From Alphaproteobacteria bacterium (GTDB lineage: Bacteria; Pseudomonadota; Alphaproteobacteria; Ferrovibrionales; Ferrovibrionaceae), in contig JAFKFH010000006.1 of NCBI GenBank assembly GCA_017307375.1, forward strand, positions 248,001 through 312,000: DNA of 64,000 nucleotides, given 5' to 3'. The translations under genes were made by a program, and so were the position numbers. Each line of letters begins with the position of its first letter. The stretch's first letter is position 1. Under the pieces are notes generated by a model. That model searched no databases and was not told where the DNA came from. It saw nothing but the letters and a program-made list of their open reading frames with translations. This document shows, piece by piece, positions 8,850-17,892 of this stretch.

Positions 8850-10328
8850 TCAGGTCGCGTAGGCGTCGGCGAAGCGGCCGGTCAGGTTGACCACCGTCGC
8901 GCGGGTTTCCAGGTAATTGTCGAGCGCCTCGGGGCCGTTCTCGCGGCCCAGCCCGCTCATCTTGAAGCCGCCATAGGGGATCGACCACCTGATGTAGCGA
9001 TAGGTGTTGACCCAGACGGTGCCCGCCGCGATCTGGTTGGCGACGCGATGGGCGCGGCCGACATCGCGGGTCCACAGCCCGGCGGTCAGGCCGTAGCGGG
9101 TGTCGTTGGCGATCGCCACCGCCTCGTCCTCGTCGCGGAAGCGGATCACGCTGCACACCGGCCCGAAGATTTCTTCCTGGGCGATACGCATGTCGTTGGT
9201 CACGTCGGCGAACACGGTCGGGGTGACGAAATAGCCCGGGCCCAGGTCTTCGCGGCGCCGCCCGCCGGCGACCAGCCGTGCCCCCTCGTCCCGGCCGATC
9301 GCGAAGTAGCTCAGCGTCTTCTCCAACTGTTCGGCATGGGCCTGCGGGCCCATCTGCGTCGCCTCGTCGAGCGGCATGCCGACGCGCACGCGGCCGGCGC
9401 GCGCGGCCAGTTCCTCGACCACGCGGTCATAGATCGCGTCCTGCACCAGAAGCCGCGAGCCCAGGGCGCAGCTCTGCCCGCAGGCCACGAAGGCGGACGA
9501 GGCCGCGGCGTTCAGGGCCTGCTCGACATCGGCATCGTCGAAGATGATATGGGGCGACTTGCCGCCGAGTTCGAAGGAGAAGCGCTTCAGCGTGGTGGCG
9601 CCGGACCGGACGATCTCCTGCGCCGTGCGATGCTCACCGGTGAACGAGATCTTGTCGACGCCGGGATGGGCCACCAGGCGGGCGCCGGCGAGGTGCCCGT
9701 GGCCCGGCACCACGTTCAGCACGCCCGGCGGCAGGCCGACCGCCTCGGCGATACGGGCCAGCGCGAAGGCGGTGACCGGCGTCTGCTCGGCCGCCTTGAC
9801 GATCACGGCGCAGCCGGCGGCAAGCGCCGGCGCAACTTTCCAGGCGGTGGTCAGCATCGGTGCGTTCCACGGCACGATGGCGCCGACCACGCCGACCGGC
9901 ACCCGTGTCGTATAGGCATGGATCGTCGGATCGATCGGGATGGCGCGGCCGTCGAGCTTGTCGGCCAACGCGGCGTAATAGTGGTACCACTGGCCATGGG
10001 CGCCGATATCGGCGCGGGTTTCGCGGATCGGCCGGCCGTTGTCGCGCGATTCCAGCACGGCCAGTTCGGCCGCCTGCGCCTCGTAGGCCTGCGCGAAACG
10101 GCGCAGCAGCCCGGCGCGCTCGAACACGCTCATCCGGCCCCAGGGGCCTTTCATCGCCGCCCGGGCCGCATCGACCGCCCGGTCGATGTCGCGCACGCCG
10201 CCGAAGGCGGCGACCGCCCAGGGCGTGCCGGTCGACGGGTCGATCGATTCCGCGATCTCGCCGTCGAGCGGCGCGACCCACTCGCCGCCGATGAACAATC
10301 TGTCCTGCCGATGCAGCGCCGCCACCAC
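8850..10328 (-). CDS. NAD(P)-dependent aldehyde dehydrogenase
   Basis: A 492-residue ALDH superfamily enzyme. The general-base Glu253 (FELGGKSPH) and catalytic Cys287 (VACGQSCALGSR) are present, with the PWNAP and EEIFGPV motifs. It oxidises an aldehyde to a carboxylate in the cytoplasm. I place the start at GTG 10328 because GGAGG lies 5 bases upstream. The ATG at 10352 has no ribosome site, and its first four codons belong to the regulatory block shared with the CoA-transferase gene. It is the first gene of the eight-gene operon. Confidence 0.93.
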   Translation of the reverse strand: MVAALHRQDRLFIGGEWVAPLDGEIAESIDPSTGTPWAVAAFGGVRDIDRAVDAARAAMKGPWGRMSVFERAGLLRRFAQAYEAQAAELAVLESRDNGRPIRETRADIGAHGQWYHYYAALADKLDGRAIPIDPTIHAYTTRVPVGVVGAIVPWNAPMLTTAWKVAPALAAGCAVIVKAAEQTPVTAFALARIAEAVGLPPGVLNVVPGHGHLAGARLVAHPGVDKISFTGEHRTAQEIVRSGATTLKRFSFELGGKSPHIIFDDADVEQALNAAASSAFVACGQSCALGSRLLVQDAIYDRVVEELAARAGRVRVGMPLDEATQMGPQAHAEQLEKTLSYFAIGRDEGARLVAGGRRREDLGPGYFVTPTVFADVTNDMRIAQEEIFGPVCSVIRFRDEDEAVAIANDTRYGLTAGLWTRDVGRAHRVANQIAAGTVWVNTYRYIRWSIPYGGFKMSGLGRENGPEALDNYLETRATVVNLTGRFADAYAT

Positions 10329-10340
10329 GTTTCCTCCGAT

Positions 10341-10388
10341 CTTATTTTTCATCTATATGAATTTAAAGTACACATATCGGAAAAATGG
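10341..10388 (-). promoter_or_regulatory. Conserved upstream block B (candidate operator/promoter of the ALDH-liv operon)
   Basis: This block matches 1237-1284 at 35 of 48 positions with no gaps. It holds the same 12-base start CTTATTTTTCAT and flanking TTTTTC/GAAAA arms, and lies 13 bases upstream of the GTG start. Two matching intergenic blocks before genes of one apparent pathway suggest a common regulator, probably the IclR protein encoded at the operon end. Confidence 0.55.
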
Positions 10389-10449
10389 CGCAGCGTCAAT
10401 TGTCCCGCCGCTGGTGCGGGGATAGGCTCGGGTTCCCTGGATTTCGGCG

Positions 10450-10929
10450 TCAGGGAGCCGGGGGCAGCGGCGGCCAGACCTCGGTGATCTCGGCTTGGAC
10501 CGGGCGTTCGAGATAGGTGCTGAGCACGACGTAGCTGCGGGTCGCGGTAACGCCCGGCACGGCATAGATCTGGGCCAGCACGGCCTCGAGCTCGCGGGTA
10601 TTGCGGCTGCGGATCTTGAGGATCATGCAGGTATCGCCGGATACCGAGTGCATTTCCTCGATCTCGGGAAAGGCCGCCAGCTTCATCATCCGCGGCCCCT
10701 TGCTCCACCCTGTCGTATCGACATGGACGAAGGCGAGGAGGGGCTTGCCGACTGCGTCGCCGTCGAGGCGGGCCGAGGTCGCGGTGATCACCCCGGTCTT
10801 GCGCAGCCGCTTGACCCGTTCATGCACCGCCGGGGCCGACAAGCCGACCTTCTCGCCCAGCCGGGCATAGCTGATCGTCGCATCGGCGGCGAGAACGCCG
10901 AGAATCTTCCGATCGAACGGGTCGAGCAA
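10450..10929 (-). CDS. Lrp/AsnC family transcriptional regulator
   Basis: A 159-residue regulator. The N-terminal AsnC-type helix-turn-helix (FDRKILGVLAADATISYARLGEKVGLS) is followed by an RAM/ligand-binding domain (VSGDTCMILKIRSRNTRELE). The start is a TTG with a TGAGGTG site about 7 bases upstream. It lies between the aldehyde dehydrogenase operon and gcdH, both read in the same direction. Lrp-family proteins usually sense an amino acid; control of the neighbouring operons is inference. Confidence 0.9.
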   Translation of the reverse strand: MLDPFDRKILGVLAADATISYARLGEKVGLSAPAVHERVKRLRKTGVITATSARLDGDAVGKPLLAFVHVDTTGWSKGPRMMKLAAFPEIEEMHSVSGDTCMILKIRSRNTRELEAVLAQIYAVPGVTATRSYVVLSTYLERPVQAEITEVWPPLPPAP

Positions 10930-11012
10930 GACATCACCTCAGGCATGTCGCGGTGCGGCTCGAATACTGTTCGGCGATTCCCGGCAATCCTGCAACAGCT
11001 ATTCCGCTTCTA

Positions 11013-11026
11013 AAGGCTTAAGCCTT
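11013..11026. promoter_or_regulatory. 14-base perfect palindrome at the gcdH 3' end
   Basis: AAGGCTTAAGCCTT is fully self-complementary and overlaps the gcdH stop codon, 84 bases upstream of the Lrp start. It has no loop, so it is better suited to binding a dimeric protein than to termination. It may also be chance. Confidence 0.25.
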
Positions 11027-12203
11027 ACGAGAAGGCCTGGATGCCGGTGATGGCGCGACCGATGATCAGGGCATGGATGTCATGCGTGCCCTCGTAGGTG
11101 TTCACCGTCTCCAGGTTGGCGGCATGGCGCATGACGTGGAAGGCGGCCGAGATGCCGTTGCCGCCATGCATGTCGCGGGCGATGCGCGCGATGTCGAGCG
11201 CCTTGCCGCAATTGTTGCGCTTGATGATCGAGATGGTCTCGACCGGCAGGGTGCCGGCATCGAACAGCCGACCGACGGCCAGCACCGCCTGCAGGCCCAG
11301 CGCGATCTCGGTCTGCATGTCGGCGAGCTTCTTCTGCACCAGCTGGTTGGCGGCGAGCGGCCGGCCGAACTGCTTGCGGTCCAGGGCGTAGCCGCGCGCC
11401 GCCTCGAAGCAGAATTCGGCCGCGCCCATCGCGCCCCAGGCAATGCCGTAGCGGGCGCGGTTGAGGCAGCCGAAAGGACCCTTGAGGCCGGAGACGTTGG
11501 GCAGGAGGTTCTCTTCCGGCACCACGACGTCGTCCAGCACGATCTCGCCGGTGATCGAGGCGCGCAGGGACAGCTTGTTGTCGATCTTCGGGGTAGAGAA
11601 GCCGGCCATGCCGCGTTCGACGACGAAGCCCCTGATGGCACCGTCATGGGCTTCCGACTTGGCCCAGACCACCGCGAGGTCGGCGATCGGGCTGTTGGTG
11701 ATCCACATCTTGCTGCCGCGCAGCGAATAGCCGCCGGGAACCTTGGTGGCCCTGGTCCGCATCGAACCGGGGTCGGAGCCTGAATCGGGTTCGGTCAGGC
11801 CAAAGCACCCGACCCATTCGCCCGAGGCGAGCCTGGGCAGGTACTTGCGCCGCTGCGCCTCGTCGCCATAGGCGTAGATCGGGTGCATCACCAGCGAGGA
11901 TTGCACCGACATCGCCGAACGATAGCCGCTGTCGACCCGCTCGATCTCGCGCGCCGCCAGGCCGTAGGCGACGTAGCCGAGGCCGGCGCCGCCGTATTCG
12001 GCCGGCAGGCTGGAGCCGAGCAGGCCCAGCGCGCCCATCTCGCGCATCAGCTCGCGGTCGAAGCGTTCCTGCATGTAGGCGTCGGTGATGCCGGGCAGCA
12101 GCCGGTCGGTGGCAAAGCCCCGCGCGGCCTCGCGCACCAGGCGCTCCTCCTCGGTCAGCTGCGCATCGAGGCCGAAAGGGTCGGTCCAGTCATAGGCGGT
12201 CAT
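11025..12203 (-). CDS. gcdH: Glutaryl-CoA dehydrogenase-like acyl-CoA dehydrogenase
   Basis: A 392-residue FAD enzyme of the acyl-CoA dehydrogenase family. The sequence closely follows glutaryl-CoA dehydrogenase: [49 protein letters not shown], and catalytic Glu371 in TYEGTHDIH. It converts glutaryl-CoA to crotonyl-CoA and CO2 in lysine, tryptophan or aromatic catabolism. A divergent LysR gene lies 115 bases away, as is common for gcdH and its activator. A glutarate CoA-transferase is often a neighbour; the CaiB protein at 8-1216 could serve (inference). Confidence 0.9.
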   Translation of the reverse strand: MTAYDWTDPFGLDAQLTEEERLVREAARGFATDRLLPGITDAYMQERFDRELMREMGALGLLGSSLPAEYGGAGLGYVAYGLAAREIERVDSGYRSAMSVQSSLVMHPIYAYGDEAQRRKYLPRLASGEWVGCFGLTEPDSGSDPGSMRTRATKVPGGYSLRGSKMWITNSPIADLAVVWAKSEAHDGAIRGFVVERGMAGFSTPKIDNKLSLRASITGEIVLDDVVVPEENLLPNVSGLKGPFGCLNRARYGIAWGAMGAAEFCFEAARGYALDRKQFGRPLAANQLVQKKLADMQTEIALGLQAVLAVGRLFDAGTLPVETISIIKRNNCGKALDIARIARDMHGGNGISAAFHVMRHAANLETVNTYEGTHDIHALIIGRAITGIQAFS

Positions 12204-12318
12204 CGGGGCATTCTCCGGTTCGTCTGACGGCCGGGGATGATCGGGGCGAGTTGGGCCTTTGCTGCAACGACGAATCTTCCGATTATCGCGACCGGATGGA
12301 ATGCCTGGAGTCGTTCGG

Positions 12319-13233
12319 ATGCCGCTGTCCCGCCGCCTGATGCCCTCGATCACCGAACTCGTCGCCTTCGAGGCATCGGCCCGCCATGGCAGCTTCACCC
12401 GCGCCGCCGAGGAACTGGCGCTGACGCAAGGGGCGGTGTCCAAGCAGGTCCGGCAACTCGAGGACTCGCTCGGCGTCGCCCTGTTCGAGCGCGAGCAGCG
12501 GCGGGTCATCCTGACCGATGCCGGCCGCAACTATCTCGGCGATGTCCGCGACCTGCTCGACCGGCTGGAACAGTCGACCCACGCCGTCCTGGCCACCGGC
12601 GGCGGCGCGGTGGTCAACCTGGCGGTGCTGCCGACCTTCGCCAGCCGCTGGCTGATCCCCCGGCTGCATCGCTTCACGCGGGATATCCCGGTCAACCTGA
12701 CCACGCGGCTGGAACCGTTCGATTTCGAGCGCGAACCCTTCGATCTCGCCATTCACCACGGCACCGGCAACTGGCCGGCGGCGCGGGCCTATCACCTGCT
12801 GGACGAGGAGATGATCGTGGTGGCAAGCCCGGCCTATCGTGCCGCCAGGGCACTCGACCGGCCGGAAGACCTGGCGCGCGCCGCGCTGCTGCAACAGGCC
12901 ACGCGCCCCAATCTGTGGCAGGACTGGTTTGCCGCCTGCGGCGTCGAGGCGGCGGCGCCCTATCGCGGCGCGATGCTCGACCAGTTCTCGATGACCGCCG
13001 AGGCCGCGGCCAATGGCCTGGGCGTCGGGCTGGTGCCGCGCTTCCTGGTCGAGGGTGAGTTGGCCAGCGGCCGGCTGGTCATACTGTTCGACCGGCCGCT
13101 GCGTCAGGATCGCGCCTATTTCGTGGTCACGCCGACCGGGCGCCGGCGCAATCCGGCCGCCGCGGCCTTCCTCGACTGGCTGCGCGACGAGGCTGCCGCC
13201 TACATGGCCGGCCGCGCCACCACCGGAACGTAG
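12319..13233 (+). CDS. LysR family transcriptional regulator (GcvA/GcdR-like)
   Basis: A 304-residue LysR protein. The N-terminal HTH ([32 protein letters not shown], about residues 10-45) is followed by a substrate-binding domain ([16 protein letters not shown]) typical of the GcvA subgroup. The ATG at 12319 places the HTH near the N-terminus; in-frame starts at 12259 and 12301 exist. It diverges from gcdH, so it probably activates it. It overlaps the oxidoreductase gene tail-to-tail by 34 bases. Confidence 0.9.
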   Translation: MPLSRRLMPSITELVAFEASARHGSFTRAAEELALTQGAVSKQVRQLEDSLGVALFEREQRRVILTDAGRNYLGDVRDLLDRLEQSTHAVLATGGGAVVNLAVLPTFASRWLIPRLHRFTRDIPVNLTTRLEPFDFEREPFDLAIHHGTGNWPAARAYHLLDEEMIVVASPAYRAARALDRPEDLARAALLQQATRPNLWQDWFAACGVEAAAPYRGAMLDQFSMTAEAAANGLGVGLVPRFLVEGELASGRLVILFDRPLRQDRAYFVVTPTGRRRNPAAAAFLDWLRDEAAAYMAGRATTGT

Positions 13234-14432
13234 GTCTCCAGCGCCGGATCGGGCAGGGTCACGGTGCGGCCGAGCTCGGCCGACCGGTACAGCGCCATCA
13301 GCATCTCGACCACGGCGACGCCGTCGGCAAAGGTTTCGAGCGGCTTGCGGCCATGCCGGAAGGCCTCGACGAAATGGCGGTTCTCCAGCGTGTAGCCGTA
13401 GATGCCGGCCTCGTCCTCCAGCACCGGCATCAGGCCCTGCTCGGCATTCTGCTTCTCGACCAGGTCCTCGCCGGCAGTGCCGGTGACGGCGCGCGACAGG
13501 AAAACCTTGAGGCCGGTGTTGAGCGACGAGAACTCCATCGCATATTCCGGCCCCAGCAGTTCGAGCGTGATGCGCAGGCCTGGTCCGACATAGGCCCAGG
13601 AGGTCGTGGCCTCGATCATCACGGTCTGGCCTTCCGCATCCTGCAGGGTCAGCAGGCCGCGGGCGAAATCCTCGGCGGGCCGGGTCGTGTAGTCGACCTC
13701 CGGCCCCATCTGCGCCTTCAGCCGCGCAGCGTAATGCGGCCGGGTCCATTTCAGGTTGGCGACGGTCGCGTTGGCCGAGACCAGCTTCAGCGCATCGCGC
13801 GGCTCGTCGGGCCCGGTCAGCAGATAGCGGCCGACCTCGACGCTGTGGCACATCATGTCGGAGAGGACCCCGCCGCCCTGTTTCTCGCCCTGCCAGAACC
13901 AGGGCTCGTGCGGCCCCGAATGCTCCTCGGCGGCGCGCGCGATATAGGGGCGGCCGGCATTGGGCACGGCCCGGCGCCAGATGATGTCGCGGCCGCGCTG
14001 GACCGCGGTCGAGAACAGCTGGTTCTCGAGATAGCCGTGGTTCAGCCCGCAATCCTCGACCAGCCGCAGCATTTCGCGGGCTTCGGCGAGCGTGCGGGCC
14101 AACGGCTTCTCGCAGGCCACCGCGCGCAGGGTCGTGCCGCCCGCCTTGACCAGCCGGTGGATCTCGGTCATCGCCTCCAGCCGGGCGTGGTTCGGATTGG
14201 CGATCCAGATCGCGTCGACCGTACCGGAATCGATCATGTCGGCGATCGAGCCATAGGCGACGCAAGGTCCCAGATCGAGGTCGCGCACGCGGGCGGCGAA
14301 CCGGTCGCGCCGCGCTGCGGTCGTCGAGTAGACCGCCGTGACTTCGACGTGCCGCACCCCGGTCAGCGCCTGCAGGTGGAAATGGGCGATGAAGCCGGAC
14401 CCGATGAAACCGATGCGCAGCGGCTGTGACAT
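13200..14432 (-). CDS. Gfo/Idh/MocA family oxidoreductase
   Basis: A 410-residue protein with an N-terminal Rossmann domain (LRIGFIGSGFIAHFH), the family EKP motif (AVACEKPLARTLAEA) and a C-terminal alpha/beta domain. Members act on sugars, amino sugars, inositols or related cyclic polyols with NAD(P). It is the last gene of a minus-strand operon, 14 bases after dppC, and probably processes the imported solute. The nearby ROK repressor and nagB make an amino-sugar-containing substrate reasonable, but this is inference. Confidence 0.88.
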   Translation of the reverse strand: MSQPLRIGFIGSGFIAHFHLQALTGVRHVEVTAVYSTTAARRDRFAARVRDLDLGPCVAYGSIADMIDSGTVDAIWIANPNHARLEAMTEIHRLVKAGGTTLRAVACEKPLARTLAEAREMLRLVEDCGLNHGYLENQLFSTAVQRGRDIIWRRAVPNAGRPYIARAAEEHSGPHEPWFWQGEKQGGGVLSDMMCHSVEVGRYLLTGPDEPRDALKLVSANATVANLKWTRPHYAARLKAQMGPEVDYTTRPAEDFARGLLTLQDAEGQTVMIEATTSWAYVGPGLRITLELLGPEYAMEFSSLNTGLKVFLSRAVTGTAGEDLVEKQNAEQGLMPVLEDEAGIYGYTLENRHFVEAFRHGRKPLETFADGVAVVEMLMALYRSAELGRTVTLPDPALETYVPVVARPAM

Positions 14433-14446
14433 GGGGCGCTCTCCGA

Positions 14447-15268
14447 TCAGGCGCGGGGGTTGAGGACGTCGTTCAGGGCATCGCCCAGCAGGTTGAAGCC
14501 GACCACGACGGCGACGATGGCCACGCCCGGCCACACCGCCATCCAGGGGGCATCGACCAGGAATTGCCGGGCAGCGTCGAGCATGCTGCCCCAGCTCGGC
14601 GCCGGCGGGGCCTGGCCCAGGCCGAGAAACGCCAGGCTCGCCTCGGCCAGCACGGCGACGGCGGTGGTCAGCGTCGCCTGCACCACGATCGGCGGCAGCA
14701 CGTTGGGCAGGACATGGGCGAACAGGATCCTGGGTGCGGCGACACCCTGGCCGATCACCGCCTGGATGTAATCCTCGGTGCGGACCGCGAGCGTCTGCCC
14801 CCGGGTCAGCCGGGTGAAGATCGGCATCGCCGAGATGCCGATGGCGATCATCGCGTTCTCGAGGCTCGGCCCCAGGAACGCGGCCAGCGCGATCGCCAGG
14901 ACCAGGAAAGGGCAGGCCAGCAGCGCATCGGTCAGGCGCGAGATGATCACGTCGGCCACGCCGCCGAAATAGCCCGCGACCAGGCCCAGCGGAATGCCCA
15001 GCAGCATGGCGACGACGACCGAGATGCAGCCGGCGGCAAGCGAGGCGCGCGCGCCGTAGATCACGCGCGACAGCACGTCGCGCCCGAGGTCGTCGGTGCC
15101 GAAGGGGTGGGCAAGGCTCGGACCCTCGCGTACCACCAGCCAGTCCGACGCCGTCGGGTCATAGGGCGCGATCAGCGGGGCGAAGACCGCGAGGATCACG
15201 AACAGCAGGACGATCGCGCCGCCGGCGATGGCGGCAGGTTCGCGGATCAGGCGGCGCCAGGCGGTCAT
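14447..15268 (-). CDS. dppC: Dipeptide/oligopeptide-type ABC transporter permease, DppC family
   Basis: A 273-residue inner-membrane permease. The DppC/OppC N-terminal part (LAHPFGTDDLGRDVLSRVIYGAR) and the binding-protein-dependent transport segment (LPNVLPPIVVQATLTTAVAVLAEASLAFLGLG) are present. It overlaps dppB by 4 bases. Confidence 0.93.
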   Translation of the reverse strand: MTAWRRLIREPAAIAGGAIVLLFVILAVFAPLIAPYDPTASDWLVVREGPSLAHPFGTDDLGRDVLSRVIYGARASLAAGCISVVVAMLLGIPLGLVAGYFGGVADVIISRLTDALLACPFLVLAIALAAFLGPSLENAMIAIGISAMPIFTRLTRGQTLAVRTEDYIQAVIGQGVAAPRILFAHVLPNVLPPIVVQATLTTAVAVLAEASLAFLGLGQAPPAPSWGSMLDAARQFLVDAPWMAVWPGVAIVAVVVGFNLLGDALNDVLNPRA

Positions 15269-16206
15269 GCGCGCAGCCGCGGGTTCAGCGCCATGTAGGC
15301 GAGGTCGGCGACCAGGCTCATCAGCAGGAAGATCGCCGCGGCGACGATGACCACGGCCTGGACCACCGCGTAGTCGCGGCCGAACACGCCGTCGACGATC
15401 ATCTTGCCGAAGCCGGGGATGCCGAAGACCTGCTCGGTCAGCACCGCGCCCGACAGCAGGTGGCCGAATTCGAGGGTGGCGAGGGTGACGACAGGGATCA
15501 GCCCGTTGCGCAAAGCGTGGCGGGCGATCACCAGCCGCTCGCGCAGGCCCTTGGCCCGCGCGGTGCGGACGAAATCCTGCTTCAGCACGGTCAGCATGGC
15601 CGAGCGGGTGTGGCGCATGATGACGGCGGTGGCAGCCGTGCCCAGCACCACCGCGGGCAGCAGCATCGACCTGAGATTGCCGACGATGCTCTCCGATACC
15701 GGCACGTAGCCGCCCGAGGGCAGCCAGCCCAGCCCGACCGAGAAGGCGAGGATCAGCATGATGCCGAGCCAGAAGCTGGGGATCGACAGCCCGGCCAGCC
15801 CGACCACGCTGACCGCATAGTCGGTGACGCCGCCGCGGCGCAGGGCGGCGATGACCCCGGCAGGAATGCCGACGGCCAGCGCGACCAGCATCGACAGCGT
15901 GGCAAGCTCGATGGTGACCGGCAGCTTGTCGATCACCATCTCGCGGATCGGCAGCCGCGTGCGCACCGACGTGCCGAAATCGCCGGCCACGAAGGCCGAC
16001 AGCCAGCGGGCGTACTGGACCGGCCAGGGCTTGTCGAACTGGTACTTCTCGCGCAGATGCGCGATCACCTCCGGATTGTTCTCCTCGCCTGCCAGGGCGA
16101 CCGCGGGGTCGCCCGGCAGGAACTGCTGCAGGCCGAACATCAGCACCGAGACCAGCAGCAGCGTCGGGATGGCGACGGCGAGCCGTCGCCCGATGAAACC
16201 GAGCAT
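15265..16206 (-). CDS. dppB: Dipeptide/oligopeptide-type ABC transporter permease, DppB family
   Basis: A 313-residue permease with the DppB N-terminus (RLAVAIPTLLLVSVLMFGLQQFLPGDP) and the GLSIPSFWLGIMLI and EFGHLLSGAVLTEQVFGIPG motifs; about six membrane segments. Its start codon shares one base with the stop of the binding protein gene (TGATG), so translation is coupled. Confidence 0.93.
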   Translation of the reverse strand: MLGFIGRRLAVAIPTLLLVSVLMFGLQQFLPGDPAVALAGEENNPEVIAHLREKYQFDKPWPVQYARWLSAFVAGDFGTSVRTRLPIREMVIDKLPVTIELATLSMLVALAVGIPAGVIAALRRGGVTDYAVSVVGLAGLSIPSFWLGIMLILAFSVGLGWLPSGGYVPVSESIVGNLRSMLLPAVVLGTAATAVIMRHTRSAMLTVLKQDFVRTARAKGLRERLVIARHALRNGLIPVVTLATLEFGHLLSGAVLTEQVFGIPGFGKMIVDGVFGRDYAVVQAVVIVAAAIFLLMSLVADLAYMALNPRLRA

Positions 16207-17708
16207 CAGCCGGCCGGCTTGACGCCCTTCAGCCGCAACAGGCCGTCGGGATAGACCGCCAGGCCGTCGACGGCCGAGCGCGCGGCGAAGAACCAGTTCG
16301 GATGATAGATCGGGATGGTCGGCAGGTCGGTCAGGTACATGCCGGTCGCCTTGGCATAGAGCGCCTTGCGCTTCGGCATGTCGCCCTCGGCGCGGGCGGC
16401 GTTCAGCACACCCTCCAGCTCCTTGTTGCAGTACTTGTTGACGTTCTGGCCGCCGTTGCAGGCGAAGAAGGCGTAGAGCGTCGGGTCGGGATCGCCGCGG
16501 CCGGACCAGTTGCCGATATACATTTCGAAATTGCCGGCCAGATAGCGCTGGATCGCGGTGGCCGTCTCGAGCGGCTGCAGCTTGACGTCGAAGCCGGCTT
16601 CCTTGGCCATCGACTGCACGATCTGGGCGACACGGGAATCGGTCAGCGCGTTCTCGAAGGTCAGCTCGACCGGCACCGTCGTCATGCCGGCCTCCCTGAT
16701 CAGCTTCTTCGCCGCCTCGACGTCGCGTTTCGGCGCCGGGTTGTCCTTGGAGTAGAACGGATCCGACGGCGGGATCATCTGATTGTCGGCGGTGTACTCG
16801 CCGTTGAAGGCGACCTTGTTGATCGCGTTGCGGTCGATCGCCAGTTCGAAGGCGCGGCGCAGCCGGGCATCCTTGCCCAGCGGGGTGTTGGCCTTTTCGC
16901 CGGCACCGACATTGACCATCAGATGCGAGACGGCAAGGCCCGGGGCCGAATGCAGCTTCAGGTTCCGGTCGTCGCGCACCGTCTTCAGGTCGGTCGGCGC
17001 CACGCGTTCGGCGATGTCGAGGTCGCCGGCGCGCACGCGGGCGAGCCGGACGGTCGAATCGCTGATGTAGTAGTAGACCACCTGGTCATAGCCGTAGGAT
17101 TTGGCATCCCAGTAGTCGGCGAACTTCTCCAGCCGGATCAGGTCGCGCGCCTTGCGCTCGACGAACTTGTAGGGGCCGGCGCAGACGGGAGCGTTGGCGA
17201 AGTCGTCCCCCGCCTTGGTCGAGACCATCATGCCGGCCCGGTCGCTCAGCACCGACAGGAGCGGCGCGAACGGTTCCTTGAGGTCGAGGCGCACCTGCGT
17301 CGGCGACAGCACGGTGACGCCGGCCACCGCCGACAGCTCGGCCTTGCGGCGGCTGTCCTTCATCGTCGTCATGCGCTCGATGTTGAACTTCACCGCTTCG
17401 GCGTCGAAGGGCGTGCCGTCGTGGAACTTGACCCCCGGCCGCAGGTTGAAGGTGATCGATTTCTGGTCGGGCGCCCAGGTCCAGTCGGTCGCCAGCTGCG
17501 GCACGATGGTCAGGTCGGGCGCAATGTCGACCAGCTTGTCGCACATCGCGGCGAAGACGAAGCGCCCGGCATAGGTGCCGGAAACCGCCGGGTCCAGCGC
17601 GTCCGGATCGTCCTGGATCCCCACGCGCAGGGCGGCGGCGTCGGCCGCTCCGGCCCAGGCAGCAGAAGCCAGCAAGGCGGCAATCAGTGTCGACCAGCGT
17701 TTGCGCAT
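16206..17708 (-). CDS. dppA: Periplasmic solute-binding protein, DppA/OppA family (SBP_bac_5)
   Basis: A 500-residue extracellular binding protein. A signal peptide begins MRKRWSTLIAALLASAAWAG and is cleaved near ADAA; family motifs include LATDWTWAPDQKSITFNLRPGVKFHDGTPFDAEAVKFN. The ATG at 17708 opens the signal peptide and follows a GGAGGGGG site. It is the first gene of the operon dppABC plus oxidoreductase and diverges from the ROK repressor gene. Ligands of this family range from peptides to glutathione and opines. Confidence 0.92.
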   Translation of the reverse strand: MRKRWSTLIAALLASAAWAGAADAAALRVGIQDDPDALDPAVSGTYAGRFVFAAMCDKLVDIAPDLTIVPQLATDWTWAPDQKSITFNLRPGVKFHDGTPFDAEAVKFNIERMTTMKDSRRKAELSAVAGVTVLSPTQVRLDLKEPFAPLLSVLSDRAGMMVSTKAGDDFANAPVCAGPYKFVERKARDLIRLEKFADYWDAKSYGYDQVVYYYISDSTVRLARVRAGDLDIAERVAPTDLKTVRDDRNLKLHSAPGLAVSHLMVNVGAGEKANTPLGKDARLRRAFELAIDRNAINKVAFNGEYTADNQMIPPSDPFYSKDNPAPKRDVEAAKKLIREAGMTTVPVELTFENALTDSRVAQIVQSMAKEAGFDVKLQPLETATAIQRYLAGNFEMYIGNWSGRGDPDPTLYAFFACNGGQNVNKYCNKELEGVLNAARAEGDMPKRKALYAKATGMYLTDLPTIPIYHPNWFFAARSAVDGLAVYPDGLLRLKGVKPAG

Positions 17709-17829
17709 TTTCCCCCTCCGTTGACCGGTTCCCATGGCACCAGCATGCACGATGACTTCAATTTGTAAAGGTCGCGAACGAAATTGCCATGAAGAAGGCC
17801 TTTTCAACCGTCATTCGGCGGGTTGGTGC

Positions 17830-17858
17830 TTGACGGATCCGTCGATCTTTCATCTATT
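17830..17858 (+). promoter_or_regulatory. Sigma-70-like promoter for the ROK-nagB-ggt-dppDF operon
   Basis: TTGACG and TCTATT are separated by 17 bases, 34 bases upstream of the chosen ROK start codon. It lies in the 184-base divergent region shared with dppA, so the ROK repressor could control both directions here. Confidence 0.5.
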
Positions 17859-17892
17859 CGTTCGGATGGTAGACGAAGTGACCGGAGCCGCG

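Noticed and set aside
12286-12314. A LysR-type T-N11-A box in the gcdH-lysR gap
   Set aside because: Only a loose TTCC/GGAA symmetry is present, which is too weak to list as an operator.
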